Shown piece by piece: positions 12,201 through 22,700 of a stretch of 64,000 nt of DNA. The position numbers were made by a program, and so were the translations under genes. The notes beneath the pieces are model-generated. The model saw nothing but the letters and a program-made list of their open reading frames with translations. It made no database searches and was not told the origin of the DNA. This stretch comes from Euonymus europaeus (taxonomy: Eukaryota; Streptophyta; Magnoliopsida; Celastrales; Celastraceae), in contig OY756968.1 in the NCBI GenBank assembly GCA_963580455.1, forward strand, positions 19,499,996-19,563,995, given 5' to 3'. Each line of letters opens with the position of its first letter. Positions within the stretch are counted from its first letter, which is position 1.

Positions 12201-13070
12201 CTAGGGACAAAAATCGATGACATCCAAGAAGCCTTTGGACTTTCCAATCCATACAAGAACCTCACCTATAGTGATAAAAGTCTGTCGACTAGTCCTCTTA
12301 GCCAAAAATTGAAGTAGAGTACATGAGGGCACTCTAATTATTTCTCTCATCAGAAGCTTCACCAGCTTCTGAGACTTTGAACATCTCCTCCAAAACTTCA
12401 CAAGTGTACGAGACCCCACAACACCATTTACACCACCTAAAACGGCTTTAGTACCAACTGCACCACCTTGAAGAATATAAAGATCAACAATCTTCTTCCC
12501 AGTCATCATTTACATTGACCCCTTGTTTAACTCCGAAACTCCACCTTCAACAAAGAACTTGCATCCACTGAAATCAAGACAACTCAAAGATAGAAGGTTC
12601 TTCTGTAAAGCTGGAACATGACAGACACCTTCCAAAGTTCTAGGAGCTCCACCACACAACTTGATACGAATTGAGCCTTTTTCAACTCTAGATAGTTCAA
12701 AGATCATTTAACATCAGTCAATTTGATTGAATCCCTTTCATATAATATGGAATTAATAAAGAAACTATATGATACCAACAGTGAACATAAAATAAGAGAT
12801 TGGTTCTCCTTGTCTATCTTGACTTCAAAATTCTTCAATTCTAAAATAATTTGATTAAAATTATCAAAGTGTCCAAGTATAGACATATTTGAGTCCATCT
12901 TAAGAATATACAATCATTATTTTAGATAAAACCGGTTAGTGAGAGACTTGGTCATATTCAAGTTCAAAAGTGTGTCCCACAACCCTTTTGGCTGTCCCTT
13001 CGTCTAAAATCTCCCTGAGCACCTAATCCTCAAAAGATAACTTTGCTATGTGAAATTTAGCAAGATCCAT
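12201..13070 (-). pseudogene. Ty1/copia gag-protease remnant with large internal deletion
   Basis: Minus-strand coding debris between the two LTRs. From the right: the gag start MDLAKFHIAKL at about 13070, a UBN2-type gag part (12913-12704; MYILKMDSNMSILGHFDNF, then LILCSLLVSYSFF and DSIKLTDVK), then directly the region between protease and integrase (12707-12510; GGAPRTLEGVCHVPALQKNLLSLSCL is recognisable there) and MMTGKKIVDLYILQGG (12509). The zinc knuckle, protease core, most of the integrase, RT and RNase H are missing. The element is therefore a deletion derivative of under 2 kb including LTRs, and non-autonomous. Confidence 0.8.
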
Positions 13071-13080
13071 TGAATCTGAC

Positions 13081-13092
13081 GCTCCAATAGCA
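13081..13092 (-). other. Degenerate primer-binding site (initiator Met-tRNA type)
   Basis: GCTCCAATAGCA matches 9 of 12 bases of GCTCTGATACCA, the reverse complement of the usual copia primer-binding site. It lies next to the inner edge of the right LTR. Confidence 0.5.
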
Positions 13093-13094
13093 AT

Positions 13095-13405
13095 TGTTGT
13101 AAATTTATTACTGGCTCAATTCGATGTAACAAATAATGCGAAAACCAAAAAGAGAATAATGACAATCACACAAGACACAAGTTTTATGAGGTTTGATGAA
13201 CTGTCTACTCATCAAGCGAAGATAATGAAAGTTTCACTAATATGAATGAAGGTTACAAAAAATTCAAATGAGAAAAAAATCTTTATGTCAAGAACTATCC
13301 AAAAACTAACTTGGAATAACAAACCAATCTCTAATACTTCTCCCAATCAAAGCAGATCACAAAGCCCTATAGATGTCGCAAACTCAAGGAAATAACATGT
13401 CTCAA
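13095..13405 (-). repeat. 5' LTR (truncated) of the minus-strand copia element
   Basis: Starts TGTTGTAAATTT and follows 11567 onward in order over about 310 bp. Homology is lost after ATGTCTC, near 13402. It then joins plus-strand gag sequence, so this LTR has lost roughly half its length. Confidence 0.65.
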
Positions 13406-13705
13406 CAATTGATGGATGAAGTTTTCTTTGAGGTGAGATATGAGGAATGTGATGATGAATGAGGATTTTAGTGGGCCTAATCATGTGGGGCTAGAATGTT
13501 CGGCCCGTATGACTAGAAGAGCATGGCATAACTGACAAAAGAGAAGTCTCTGGTGTGATGGTGGGCTACAGAGTTCGACCCTTATGACAAGAGCAACACC
13601 AAGTGGGCTAGTCCTAAACCCACAAAGAAAAAATCTTTGGTTTGAATACTGAAAAATTCCAGGCACACTAAAGATACTTTTTGGGAGCTACATGAAAATT
13701 ATTTG
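13406..13705 (+). pseudogene. Ty1/copia gag fragment, downstream half
   Basis: Plus-strand debris continuing the gag frame cut at 11566: MDEVFFEVRYEE at 13412, a region ending in LWCD, and NSRHTKDTFWELHENYL at about 13654-13705. The last motif is the gag tail that normally reads HT-DTCW-LHGKP. Stops interrupt it. It borders a LINE fragment at 13710. Confidence 0.55.
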
Positions 13706-13709
13706 TCAA

Positions 13710-13800
13710 ATTTGGGAAGTTCTAGAGAAAGGCTTGACGTAGAGAGTGGGCAATGGTCGAGACTTTTCGATTTGGTATGAAAAATGGATTCCTACAATAT
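13710..13800 (+). pseudogene. LINE (non-LTR) fragment, region after the RT domain
   Basis: Translation gives IWEVLEKGLT, a stop, then RVGNGRDFSIWYEKWIP. This is the hallmark stretch (VGNG---IW---W-P) between the reverse transcriptase and the zf-RVT domain of plant L1-type LINEs. Only about 90 bases are recognisable. Confidence 0.65.
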
Positions 13801-14322
13801 AAGAAAATATGATTTTTGCTACAGAATTAGCAACAAAAAGTATTCCGTTGAAACTTTCCTTGCAGTAAAACTTTTCAATGGAAACTTTTGCAAAGGATCG
13901 TAATTTGTGATGAAAATTCTGTCACAAGTTAGCAACCATAAAAGTTAAAAATTTCAGTTTAGCTAGTGGTATCATATAGGAAACAGTGACAAATCTAAAT
14001 AAAAAACAAAGAGTCTTCTACAACCTCGCTTTTACCACCTAAACATCACCATCTTACATTACAAATACTTTAGGGTTTTTCTTTTGTAAACACAAGCTTA
14101 ACAACATAGGTAGAAAATCCATAATTTATCCAGACAATTACGTCAAAATTGGTAGGAAAAAGTCCTCACTCAGAACCCAGAGGCATACCTCAAAGGCTCG
14201 ACATAGAAAAGAGGTCCTTGCCAGCGTAAAAGCATCCCAAATACTTTACAAGAGCAAAGATAGAAGCTTTTTTGGCACAATAACAACCCAGATGCTTGAC
14301 TACTTGATGGGAGGGAAGAGGT
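13801..14322. other. No gene seen
   Basis: AT-rich, without family-level similarity. Its end (GATGGGAGGGAAGAGG, 14306-14321) is purine-rich and directly precedes the LTR-like sequence at 14323. Confidence 0.35.
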
Positions 14323-14692
14323 TGTCATGAACCTCAACTGTTGTTATGGGTTAGGGGTCTTGTTGGCGTGTTGTGCTGGATCATAACACCACTTTCCTAA
14401 TTTCTTTTGAAGCTATTGTGTTATCGTTTGATATGTCATTTGGAGGGTCCAAATTTTGTGTAGTTTAGCATAAGTAGTTATTTGCTTTCTAGGGTTGTCA
14501 TCAAATAATTTAGTGGCTACTGTTTGTATGGGCTTTTGAGCTACGGAACTCTGGTTCTTTAAAGAGAACTCTTCCTCTCTATTGAATCATTTTTTCTACT
14601 ATCTTGTTCACTTTTATCTATCTCAATTGTGAGAGTGTGTATTGCTTTAGCTGTCTAATCTTTGTTTGATTAGAGAAGTATTGCCAAGTTCA
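14323..14692 (+). repeat. LTR of the second Ty3/gypsy element
   Basis: Bounded by TGTCATGAAC (14323) and CA (14691-14692), followed eight bases later by a primer-binding site. The outer limit is inferred from the TG and the purine tract before it. No second LTR copy remains in the window, because the element is truncated on the right. Confidence 0.5.
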
Positions 14693-14699
14693 TTAAAAG

Positions 14700-14711
14700 T
14701 GGTATCAGAGG
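14700..14711 (+). other. Primer-binding site, initiator Met-tRNA type
   Basis: TGGTATCAGAGG matches 11 of 12 bases of the standard TGGTATCAGAGC. Confidence 0.8.
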
Positions 14712-14742
14712 GATCATCCTTTTTCAATCCCGTTCAGAGACA

Positions 14743-16762
14743 ATGGTTAACAACATATAGTTGGAGCTTCAGTTGTAGGTCCTTCAGACTAAATATGATG
14801 CCCAAGCGGCACAATTGCAGAAGAGGGATTTGCGACACCAACAAACTCTAGCTGAATTTTTGAGTCGGTTGGACTTACACTACTCATCAGCAGCACAGTT
14901 TACTACTGAGAGTACTGCACCGAGTCAACCACCTAGCTGGGAGGAAAGGATGCGGTCACCGTGCATTGATTTTTCTAAATTTTTGGGAGAGGATCTAAAG
15001 ACCAAGATTTATAAAAATCAACACTATTTTGAGTACTATCAGATCCCTGCTCATAATCAAGTTACTACTGTGAAGTTTTACATTGAGGGGAGGGCCTTGG
15101 TTTGGTTCCGGGAAATAGAGCAAGGAAGTCAAATCCCATCGTTTGAAAGTTTAGTTGTTGCAATGAAGTCCAAGTTTGGAACTACCCTGCTAGTGAACTC
15201 GATGGTTGACTTGATGCGCCTCCCACAATAACATACAGTTGAAGCATACAAAGAGAAGTTTGAAGACGTTATTCTGAAAGTTACGTGATCTGTCTGAGGC
15301 TCATAAGCTCAATTGTTTCATTGGAGGACTCAATGAGGAGATTTGACTTTCAATGAAAATACTCAAACCCCAATCAATGTGGTAGGAGATTTTAGTGGCA
15401 GGAAGCCGTCGAAGCCTGATGTCACCGATAGCGCCTCCCTGAAGTCAAACTCGAGAAGGCTGCAACATAGTGTGCCTGAGCCACTTGCTAGAGGAATGGA
15501 GTGAAGGGTTGACTATTCTTCTTCCCTGCTAGTAGTGAAGATTACTCCTCTACAGATGAAAGAAAAAAGAGAAAAGGGGCTTTGCTTCCATTGTGACCAG
15601 AAATGGGTACAAGAGCATAGGTGCTCCAGCCCTAAGTTGTTCTTTATCGAAATGGAAGAAAGAGTTGATCAAGAACCACTTGAGGTTGTGGAAGATGTTT
15701 TTGACGAGTTGGGAAGGGGTTAGCATGAATTCCAACTCATAAAGGTTCAACTAGAGCAAACCGTGACCTTACAAGCTATCTAGGGAGATACCAGCCTAGA
15801 TACAATGAGGATGGTAGGCTATGTGGGTAGTATGCCGATTACTATATTGGTTGACAGTGGGGCCATACACAATTTTTTGGATGCAACCATTGTATGTCAA
15901 CTAAAATTACGAGTGAAGTATCAATAGCGGTGCAACTGGCTAATGGGGAGAAAATACAATGTTACGGGTTGGTTGAAAAAAAAAAATTTGGTGAGGTGCC
16001 AACGTCCCATTTTTCCTACAATATGTTATATCATTCCCTTGGGGGATGTGACGTAGTTTTGGGAATAGACTGGTTGCAAGGTGTGGGGGACAGCAGTTGG
16101 AATTTCAAGAATTTAAGGATGAATTTCTTATGCAAGGGAAGAACTGTGAATTATGAGGTTTGCATAGTCAGAGAGAAGCGCTTAATTCTCTACAATTGAT
16201 TGAGAAATGGCAACCTCGAGGCGAACATGTAATATGGCTCCAAATGTGTAACACTATAGTTTCCGTTCTACCGCATACCTACAGTAGACCAAACAGTAAT
16301 GGATGAGTTTGCTGTGGTCTTTGCTGAGTCGATTGGGCTACCACCATTCCGTTCTCATGTGCAGCACATTTTACTCAAGGAGGGGACACAACCCATGAAC
16401 CTTAGACCTTATCGATACCCACATTTCCAAAAATCTAAAATCGAGTGCATTGTGAAACAATTGTTGTTGGCAACGGTTATTAGACCAGCGCTAGTCCTTT
16501 TTATGCCGCATGCTCTTGGTTCAAAAAGATGATAATTCACAGAGAATGTGCTTTGATTATCGGCTGAGCAAGGCTACGATCAAAAATAAATTCCCAATTC
16601 TTATTATTGAGGAACTCTTGGATGAGTTATATTGGGCGGCTATTTTTTCTAAACTAGACTTATGGTCTGGTTATCACCAGATTCTTATGACTGAGGCGGA
16701 CATTGAGAAGATAGCTTTTCGCACGCATCAAGGGCACTACGAATTTTTTGTCATGTGTGTGT
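14743..16762 (+). pseudogene. Ty3/gypsy gag-protease-RT remnant, truncated
   Basis: Starts at ATG 14743, 31 bases after the PBS. Gag core at 14815-15231 (the W-RE motif is seen as VWFREIEQG). Zinc-knuckle region at 15535-15700 (GLCFHCDQKWVQEHRC). Aspartic protease at about 15840-16195 with the catalytic motif LVDSGAIHNFLD and VVLGIDWLQ. RT fingers at 16299-16762 ([47 protein letters not shown]). Stops and frameshifts separate the pieces. The frame ends abruptly just after FFVM, before the catalytic YVDD box, and the next bases belong to a MULE on the other strand. RNase H and integrase are absent, so it is dead. Confidence 0.85.
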
Positions 16763-17645
16763 TGCGAAACACCTTGATAGCGAAGAAATTAGTATCTTTC
16801 ACCCTAGTTGCTCAAAGCCACCACTTGCACTCCCTCACCAAGCAACTAACCGCAAATAAACACTTGGTCGACCTAGAAACTTTAAATTGAAAGTGTAACT
16901 CCAATGCATACATTGACACGCTTTTCAGCAAAGACTTCTTGTTCACAAACGGCTCTCCAACAGTCAATATCCCAAGTGAGTCATTAGATGCATTGCCAAA
17001 GTTTTTGTAGGAAATAATTTGTGAGTTACCAATTGAACTTGAGCTAGCATTAATGCGAACATTAAACCACGAATTAAGAGTTGCATTTGCTTCCACATGT
17101 ACTGGTGGATCACCATCAGCATTAGCTTCAACATGTACAAAGGGATTACCATCAGCATCATCAATATGTGTGTGTTCAAAATGAGAATTGGGAGGGCCAT
17201 AGTCAATGTCATTGTTCCTACTTAACCCAATTCTTTGAAAATCTGAATCTAATGCAGTAGTACTCACGAAATTGTCATCATTATCCAGACTTTTAAAATT
17301 TAAACCATTATCATCCACATATCTTCTCTTTGAAAATGAAATGTATAAACATGTCATAGGTAAGCTTCTATCCATGGCATATCGAAGGAAGAAATTAACA
17401 TCATTATCATCTTATGAACAGGCTCCATTGGACCGTGTGCATTCATAACATACTTCATTTGAATTTCATGTGTGAGACGATCAATCTTCGTAATAGCGTA
17501 TATAATGTCCAATAATGCTTCATATGAAATGTCATCTTGAACAATCACACCTTTGCTCTTTCCACCTATATACAAACAATTGATGTCAAATTTCTTCCAC
17601 TCTCCGCAGTAACGTACAAATATGCTAACATCAGTCGTCCTGCAT
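16755..17645 (-). pseudogene. MULE (MuDR-type) transposase, N-terminal part only
   Basis: Minus strand. The start region (about 17640) reads GEWKKFD, then YIGGKSKGVIVQDDISYEAL (17575 on), the MuDR N-terminal domain. After one frameshift (near 17375) comes an acidic linker with an in-protein repeat (VHVEANADGDPPVHVEANA). Then follows the DNA-binding region GEPFVNKKSLLKSVSMYAL, CKWWL, and past a stop [20 protein letters not shown]. The catalytic MULE domain and SWIM finger are missing: the frame stops at about 16755, at the junction with the gypsy RT. Not functional. Confidence 0.85.
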
Positions 17646-17689
17646 AATGCAACATTCTAACAATGGTTCAGATATTCTGTTCTCAACCA

Positions 17690-18105
17690 AACATCAAACT
17701 ATTCTCAACCTATTATAATGCATTTCTCAACCTACATATATTGCACATGAATTATCAACACAAATAAAAGACCCAATTAATTCTCAACTAAGAAAAAACA
17801 CTCAATTAATTCTCAATCATGTCAAAACAAACAGTTCTCAACCAAGTCAAAACAGACAGTTTTCAACCAATCAAAACGGGCATTTCTCAATCGAGTCAAA
17901 ACAGTCAATTCTCAACCAGTCAAAACAGACAGTTCTAAACCAATTAAAACAGACATTTCTCAACGAAGTCAAAACCGGCAATTCTCAACTTAGACAAAAC
18001 AGGCAGTTCTCAAACAATCAAAACAGTCATTTATCAATCAAGTAAAAATAGACAGTTCTTAACAAATCAAAAATATGTATTTCTCAACCAAGTCAAAACA
18101 GATAG
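17690..18105. repeat. Degenerate tandem array, about 24-bp unit
   Basis: About twelve to seventeen copies of a unit like GTCAAAACAGACAGTTCTCAACCAA, clearest at 17815-18105 and decaying leftward to 17690. It lies on the 5' side of the MULE transposase, so it may be a subterminal array of that transposon. Confidence 0.75.
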
Positions 18106-18109
18106 TCCA

Positions 18110-18274
18110 ATGAAGGACTCGAACATATGGATAACAATGACTTTGGATGATTTCATTAAGAATTGGCTTCATGCAGATGTTTATGTTGGAGAATACATTG
18201 ATTCGATTCAGTTTTTGAGGCACAAATATGCAAAGAGAGCACAAAAGAGGCCTGTGAATGTGGGTTACTTCTAA
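18110..18274 (+). CDS. Unrecognised small ORF, 54 residues
   Basis: ATG at 18110 to TAA at 18272-18274, directly after the tandem array. The translation is of mixed composition, not low-complexity: it starts MKDSNIWITMTLDDFIKNWL and later has HADVYVGEYIDSIQFLRHKY. No family was recognised. It may be a transposon-carried or exon fragment, or chance. Confidence 0.2.
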   Translation: MKDSNIWITMTLDDFIKNWLHADVYVGEYIDSIQFLRHKYAKRAQKRPVNVGYF

Positions 18275-19024
18275 GAACAAGGAAGAAAAAGTGCTTTAAT
18301 AAGTACTTAAGATATGGGGATACAGGTGGTCAAGCTCTCCATATTGAATTTTATATGATGATATTCATAAGTTAGCTATTTTAATGTAATATGTTGTTAA
18401 TGTTTTTTATTAGTGATTGTGTTGTTTTAAACTTTTTTATGATCCTAAATAAAAACTATAAATTATGGATCATACTAGCAAGAAAAAGACGTTACTTCTA
18501 ATTGGGCTAATGCAATTAGCCATGTGGGACAGTGGTTCATTGATGGTGTCAGTGATTTTCGAAATTCATTGTCTAGATTTGGAGTTGATATGCTAACTGT
18601 TTTATTATATTTGTTTATGAAAATGTTATTCGTACTTAAATAAAATGTTATACGTTTTAAGAATAAATCACGAGAATTTCAATTAAAAATATTGTCACGA
18701 TAAAATTGAATACACAATAATATCACTTAAACAAATTTAATATCAACAAATCAAAAACAAATATAATATTTACAAATTCAAAACATATATGATATTTGCA
18801 GGTTTAGTTTCTCTACTTTTTTTTACGAGAACTTCATTTAAAAATGTCACCACAATGAAGGTTGAAACTGTAAATTTCATTTAAACAAGTTTAAAGTCAG
18901 CAAATCAAAACAGATATAATATATGCAGATTTAATATAAATATAATATCTGCAGATCTAGTTTTTCTATTTTTCTCTCTAGATTAACAATTCAGCGTGTA
19001 GATCTTCTTTCTACACACAAAAAT
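18275..19024. other. Intergenic, no gene seen
   Basis: AT-rich. Its end (GATCTTCTTTCTACACACA, about 18999) recurs just beyond the hAT element (GATCTCCTTTCTGCACACA, about 22357), a short direct repeat that spans the insertion site. Confidence 0.4.
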
Positions 19025-19032
19025 CTTGTAGA

Positions 19033-22000
19033 CAGTGGCGGATCTACCTTGCCACATGAGGGGGCTCAAGCCCCCCCAAATTTTTTTTTTTAAAAAAATA
19101 CTACTTCTATTATTTTATAAATATGATACCCATGAGGCCATGATGATATTGATAGATGGGCTTACTAAAAAGGACTTAAGTCTTGAATAAAAAGTAATAG
19201 ACTAGTGGGCTTTTAAAGTGGGCTATTGTTAAATTTGTAGTTAAAAACAAGTCAAAAAGTAGTCAAATAGATCTAAATTCGTAAACCTAAGCTACGCCAA
19301 TATCTCCCAATTCTCAATTCACACATCAGTTCCTGTTCTCTCCCGAAGGTGAGGCGAAGAGTTCGTCTAGTCCAGTTCAGTTCTCCTTGACCAGTTGACC
19401 TTCTAGTCTTCTCACTTCTCTACGTGACTACGTCTGTCAGTCTGTGAATCTGTGATTTGTCGACTCGACTAAGTAACTCGACTCAGGTAAGTGTCTCAGT
19501 GTCTCTTATTCTCTTAATCTGACAGTGATAATTGATAAATTGATAATCTCTGTTCTATACTTCTATTCTATAACTTCTAGTCTTCTATTATTATTTATTA
19601 TGTTTATTTGAATTTGTCTTTTTTTGATGAACTTGGAGTTGGAAATTGCCAACTGGGAATGAGTTTTACAATTATTTACAGAAGATGAGAAGATATTTAT
19701 TTAGGAATTAGGAGTTGACACTAATGACTAATTGTCTAATTGCCTATTGGCTAGTGGCTATACTGTTTGTTCGATGATTGATTGATTGTCAAATTTTTTT
19801 TATTCTGAATTGATTTTTATGAAATTTGTGAATATGGTTGTGTTTAAGAAAGTCTCACTTTGGTTTAAAAAATATTTCAGGCGGAAATGCAGTCAACTAT
19901 GTTAAAATTCCTGAAAAGGAAATCACATCCTTTGCAAGGAATAGACCTCGATAATCTTCCTGCGGATCCAGGCTTAAGGCCTCCAATCATGGATTATCAT
20001 CCTAATGATCGAGACCAAATCCGTAGAGCTTATCTATTATTGGGTCCTCGTCAACCTCAGAATCATGATTTCCCATTAACACAATTTGGATCACAACAAC
20101 GACGTTTTAGTAAAGCTTGGTTTAATGAATTTCCTGATTGGCTAGAGTATAGTATAGAAAAAGATGCTCTATTTTGTTTGTGTTGCTATCTTTTTAAACA
20201 AGAAAATCAAGCAGGTGGTGATTCCTTTGTTAGTGGTGGGTTCTCAAATTGGAAGAAGTATGAGAAATTTGCCACTCATATGGGAGGTCCTTGTAGTGCT
20301 CATAATAAAGCTGTGGGGAGATGTCGAGACTTGTTGAACCAGAAACAACATATTCAAAGTGTGTTTGTCAAGCAAACTGATCAAGCTCGAGTTGAATATT
20401 GGGCTCGTCTAAATGCAACAGTTGAGTGTATTTGATTTCTGTTAGAGGCAGGGCTTGCATTTCGTGGTCATGATGAAAGCAAAGATTCAGGTAATCCAGG
20501 AAATTTTATAAGACTCCTTAAATTTCTTTCTAAAAATTGTCCAGATGTTAGAGCAGTAACATTGGCGAATGCTCCTCAAAACCTTAAGTTGACAGCTCCA
20601 GATATTCAGAAAGATGTTGTGAGAGCATGTGCATTAGAAACCATCAAAATTATTATCAATGATCTTAGTGATGCTTTTTTTCTGTTTTGGTTGATGAAGC
20701 TCGTGACATATCAGTGAAAGAGCAAATGGCCGTTGTTATACGCTATGTGGACAAGAAAGGGAATGTAATTGAGCGGTTTTTAGGGGTTGAGCATGTGGCT
20801 AATACCAACTTTCTCACATTGAAGATGGCAATTGATGATGTATTTTGGCGACATGGTTTGACTATTTCTAGATTGCGGGGTCAAGGATACGATGGAGCAA
20901 GTAATATGCAAGGTGAGTTTAAGGGTCTTAGAGCACTTATAATGAATGAGAATCCATGTGCATATTACATTCATTGTTTTGCTCATCAATTGCAACTAGC
21001 TGTGGTAGCTGTGGCAAAAAAACATGATGATATTGAAAAGCTATTCATGATTATAGGAAAAATATTGAATGTTGTTGGAGGATCATGTAAACGTCGAGAT
21101 ATGCTTAGAGAGAAACAAGCAGCTAGAGTTATAGAGGCTCTTAAGAATGGTGAGTTCTCATCGGGAAAAGGATTGAATCAAGAAACTAGTCTCAAACGAG
21201 CTGGTGATACACGATGGGGCTCTCATTATCACACATTATTGAGTTTGATAGGTATGTTTGAAGATGTGACTGATGTGCTTGAAATCATTGGCAAAGATTC
21301 TATAGATTCTGATAAACGAGTTGAAGCACAATTTTTGATGAATTCAATGAACTCATTTGAATTTGTATTCAGTCTTTTCTTGATGAAACAGTTGTTGGCA
21401 ATAACAAATGAGTTATCACAGTCACTACAGAGAAAAGATCAAGACATTGTGAATGCCATGAAATTAGTTCAGTTGTCTAAAGATAGACTCAAGCAAATGA
21501 GAGAGAGTGGGTGGATATCTTTACTTGAAGTTGTTTCATCATTTTGCAGAAAACATGATATCTTTGTTTGTGACATGGATGACAATTTTGTAGTGCCAGG
21601 ACGAAAGAGGAGAAATAGGGAGGAAATGACTAATTCACACCACTATAGGGTTGAGATATTTAACACTCTACTCGATAGACAACTTCAAGAATTGAATGCA
21701 CGTTTTATAGAGTCAAATACTGAGTTGCTTCTTTGTGTGGCATGCTTGAGTCCATCTAACTCTTTCTCCATGTTTGACAAGAACAAGTTGATTCGTCTTG
21801 CTGAATTTTATCCAAAAGAATTCAACTCTTTTCAGCTTATCATCCTTTCAGATCAACTTGACACTTATATTGCCGACATGCGTTCTAGCGATGAATTTCT
21901 AAACTTAGATGAGATTGGTGATCTTGCTAGAGAAATGGTGAAGACAAAAAAAAAATCAAGTATATCCATTGGTTTACTTGCTTCTGACTTTGGCATTAAT

Positions 22001-22350
22001 ATTACCAGTCGCTACTGCAAGTGTTGAGAGAGTATTCTCAGCTATGAATATTATCAAGAATCGTTTACGGAACCGAATGGATGATAAATGGTTGAGTGAT
22101 ATCTTAGTTACATACATAGAGAGGGAAATTTTTGAAAAGATTGACAATGATGCAATCATGGAAAGTTTTCAGAATATGAAAACTCGTAGGTGTCAATTGT
22201 AAAAGTTTAAATTTGTGTAAAATTTTAATGAAAATTCGAGCTTTTGGATTATTATCTCATTTTATTTTTATTTTATTATTTTTATTTTTAAAAATTTTAA
22301 TTAAAGTGATCTCTAGCCTCCCCTCCCAAAATTTTCTGGATTCGCCACTG
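19033..22350 (+). mobile_element. Complete hAT transposon with 8-bp target duplication
   Basis: A 3318-bp element. Left end CAGTGGCGGATC, right end GATTCGCCACTG: 12-bp inverted repeats with one mismatch. The octamer CTTGTAGA flanks both sides perfectly (19025-19032 and 22351-22358), the 8-bp duplication diagnostic of hAT. It holds one transposase gene with a 5' leader intron (donor AG|GTAAGT at 19486/19487, acceptor TTTCAG at 19880). The C-rich strand near the left end (AAGCCCCCCC) and the matching CCTCCCCTCCC near the right end are subterminal. Perfect duplications suggest a fairly recent insertion. Confidence 0.95.
19887..22202 (+). pseudogene. hAT transposase (TTF zinc finger / DUF4371 type), nearly intact
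   Basis: About 770 codons from ATG 19887, six bases after the leader-intron acceptor, to TAA 22200-22202. Transposases of this kind cut and paste the element. Order of domains: short basic start, TTF-type zinc finger (about codons 35-150; LFCLCCYLF, then H and C ligands), DUF4371 and catalytic core with GQGYDGASNMQGEFKG and CFAHQLQLAVVAVA, and the C-terminal hAT dimerisation domain (ATASVERVFSAMNIIKNRLR). Three lesions break it: TGA at 20433-20435, loss of one T in the T7 run at 20675-20681, and one extra A in the A10 run at 21946-21955. The rest of the frame is clean over more than 2 kb. Family length is normal. Confidence 0.93.
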
Positions 22351-22420
22351 CTTGTAGATCTCCTTTCTGCACACATAGTTATGATCCAAGAAGAAGAATC
22401 TAGACAAAATTCAATCAATA

Positions 22421-22577
22421 TAAGAGATAAAGTTTTGTAGTTGGCTATAAAGGTGGAGGATATGACAAAGTAAGAGATAAAGTATTATAGTTGGCTATAG
22501 AGGTGGAGATATGACAAAGTAAGAGATAAAGTATTGTAGTTGGCTATAGAGGTGGAGATATGACAAAATAAGAGATC
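22421..22577. repeat. Tandem repeat, three copies of a 49-50-bp unit
   Basis: Units start at 22421 (50 bp), 22471 (49 bp) and 22520 (49 bp), each beginning TAAGAGATAAAG and containing GTTGGCTAT. A partial fourth copy starts at 22569. Copies differ at only a few positions. Confidence 0.9.
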
Positions 22578-22584
22578 ATTGGTG

Positions 22585-22700
22585 GAAGAAGAAGACAGCG
22601 ACAAAGAAGAAGGAAGAGGAAGAAGACGAAGACGAATGAGGAAGGAGAAGGAGGAGAAAAAAGAAAAATGAGAGAGAAGAAGGAAGGAAGAAGGAGGCGG
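22585..22700. repeat. Purine (GAA/GGA) tract
   Basis: Almost pure purine on the plus strand (GAAGAAG, GGAAGAGGAAG, GGAGGAG). Confidence 0.85.

Noticed and set aside
17815..18105. CRISPR-like array
   Set aside because: Plant nuclear context, degenerate units without unique spacers; a simple tandem repeat.
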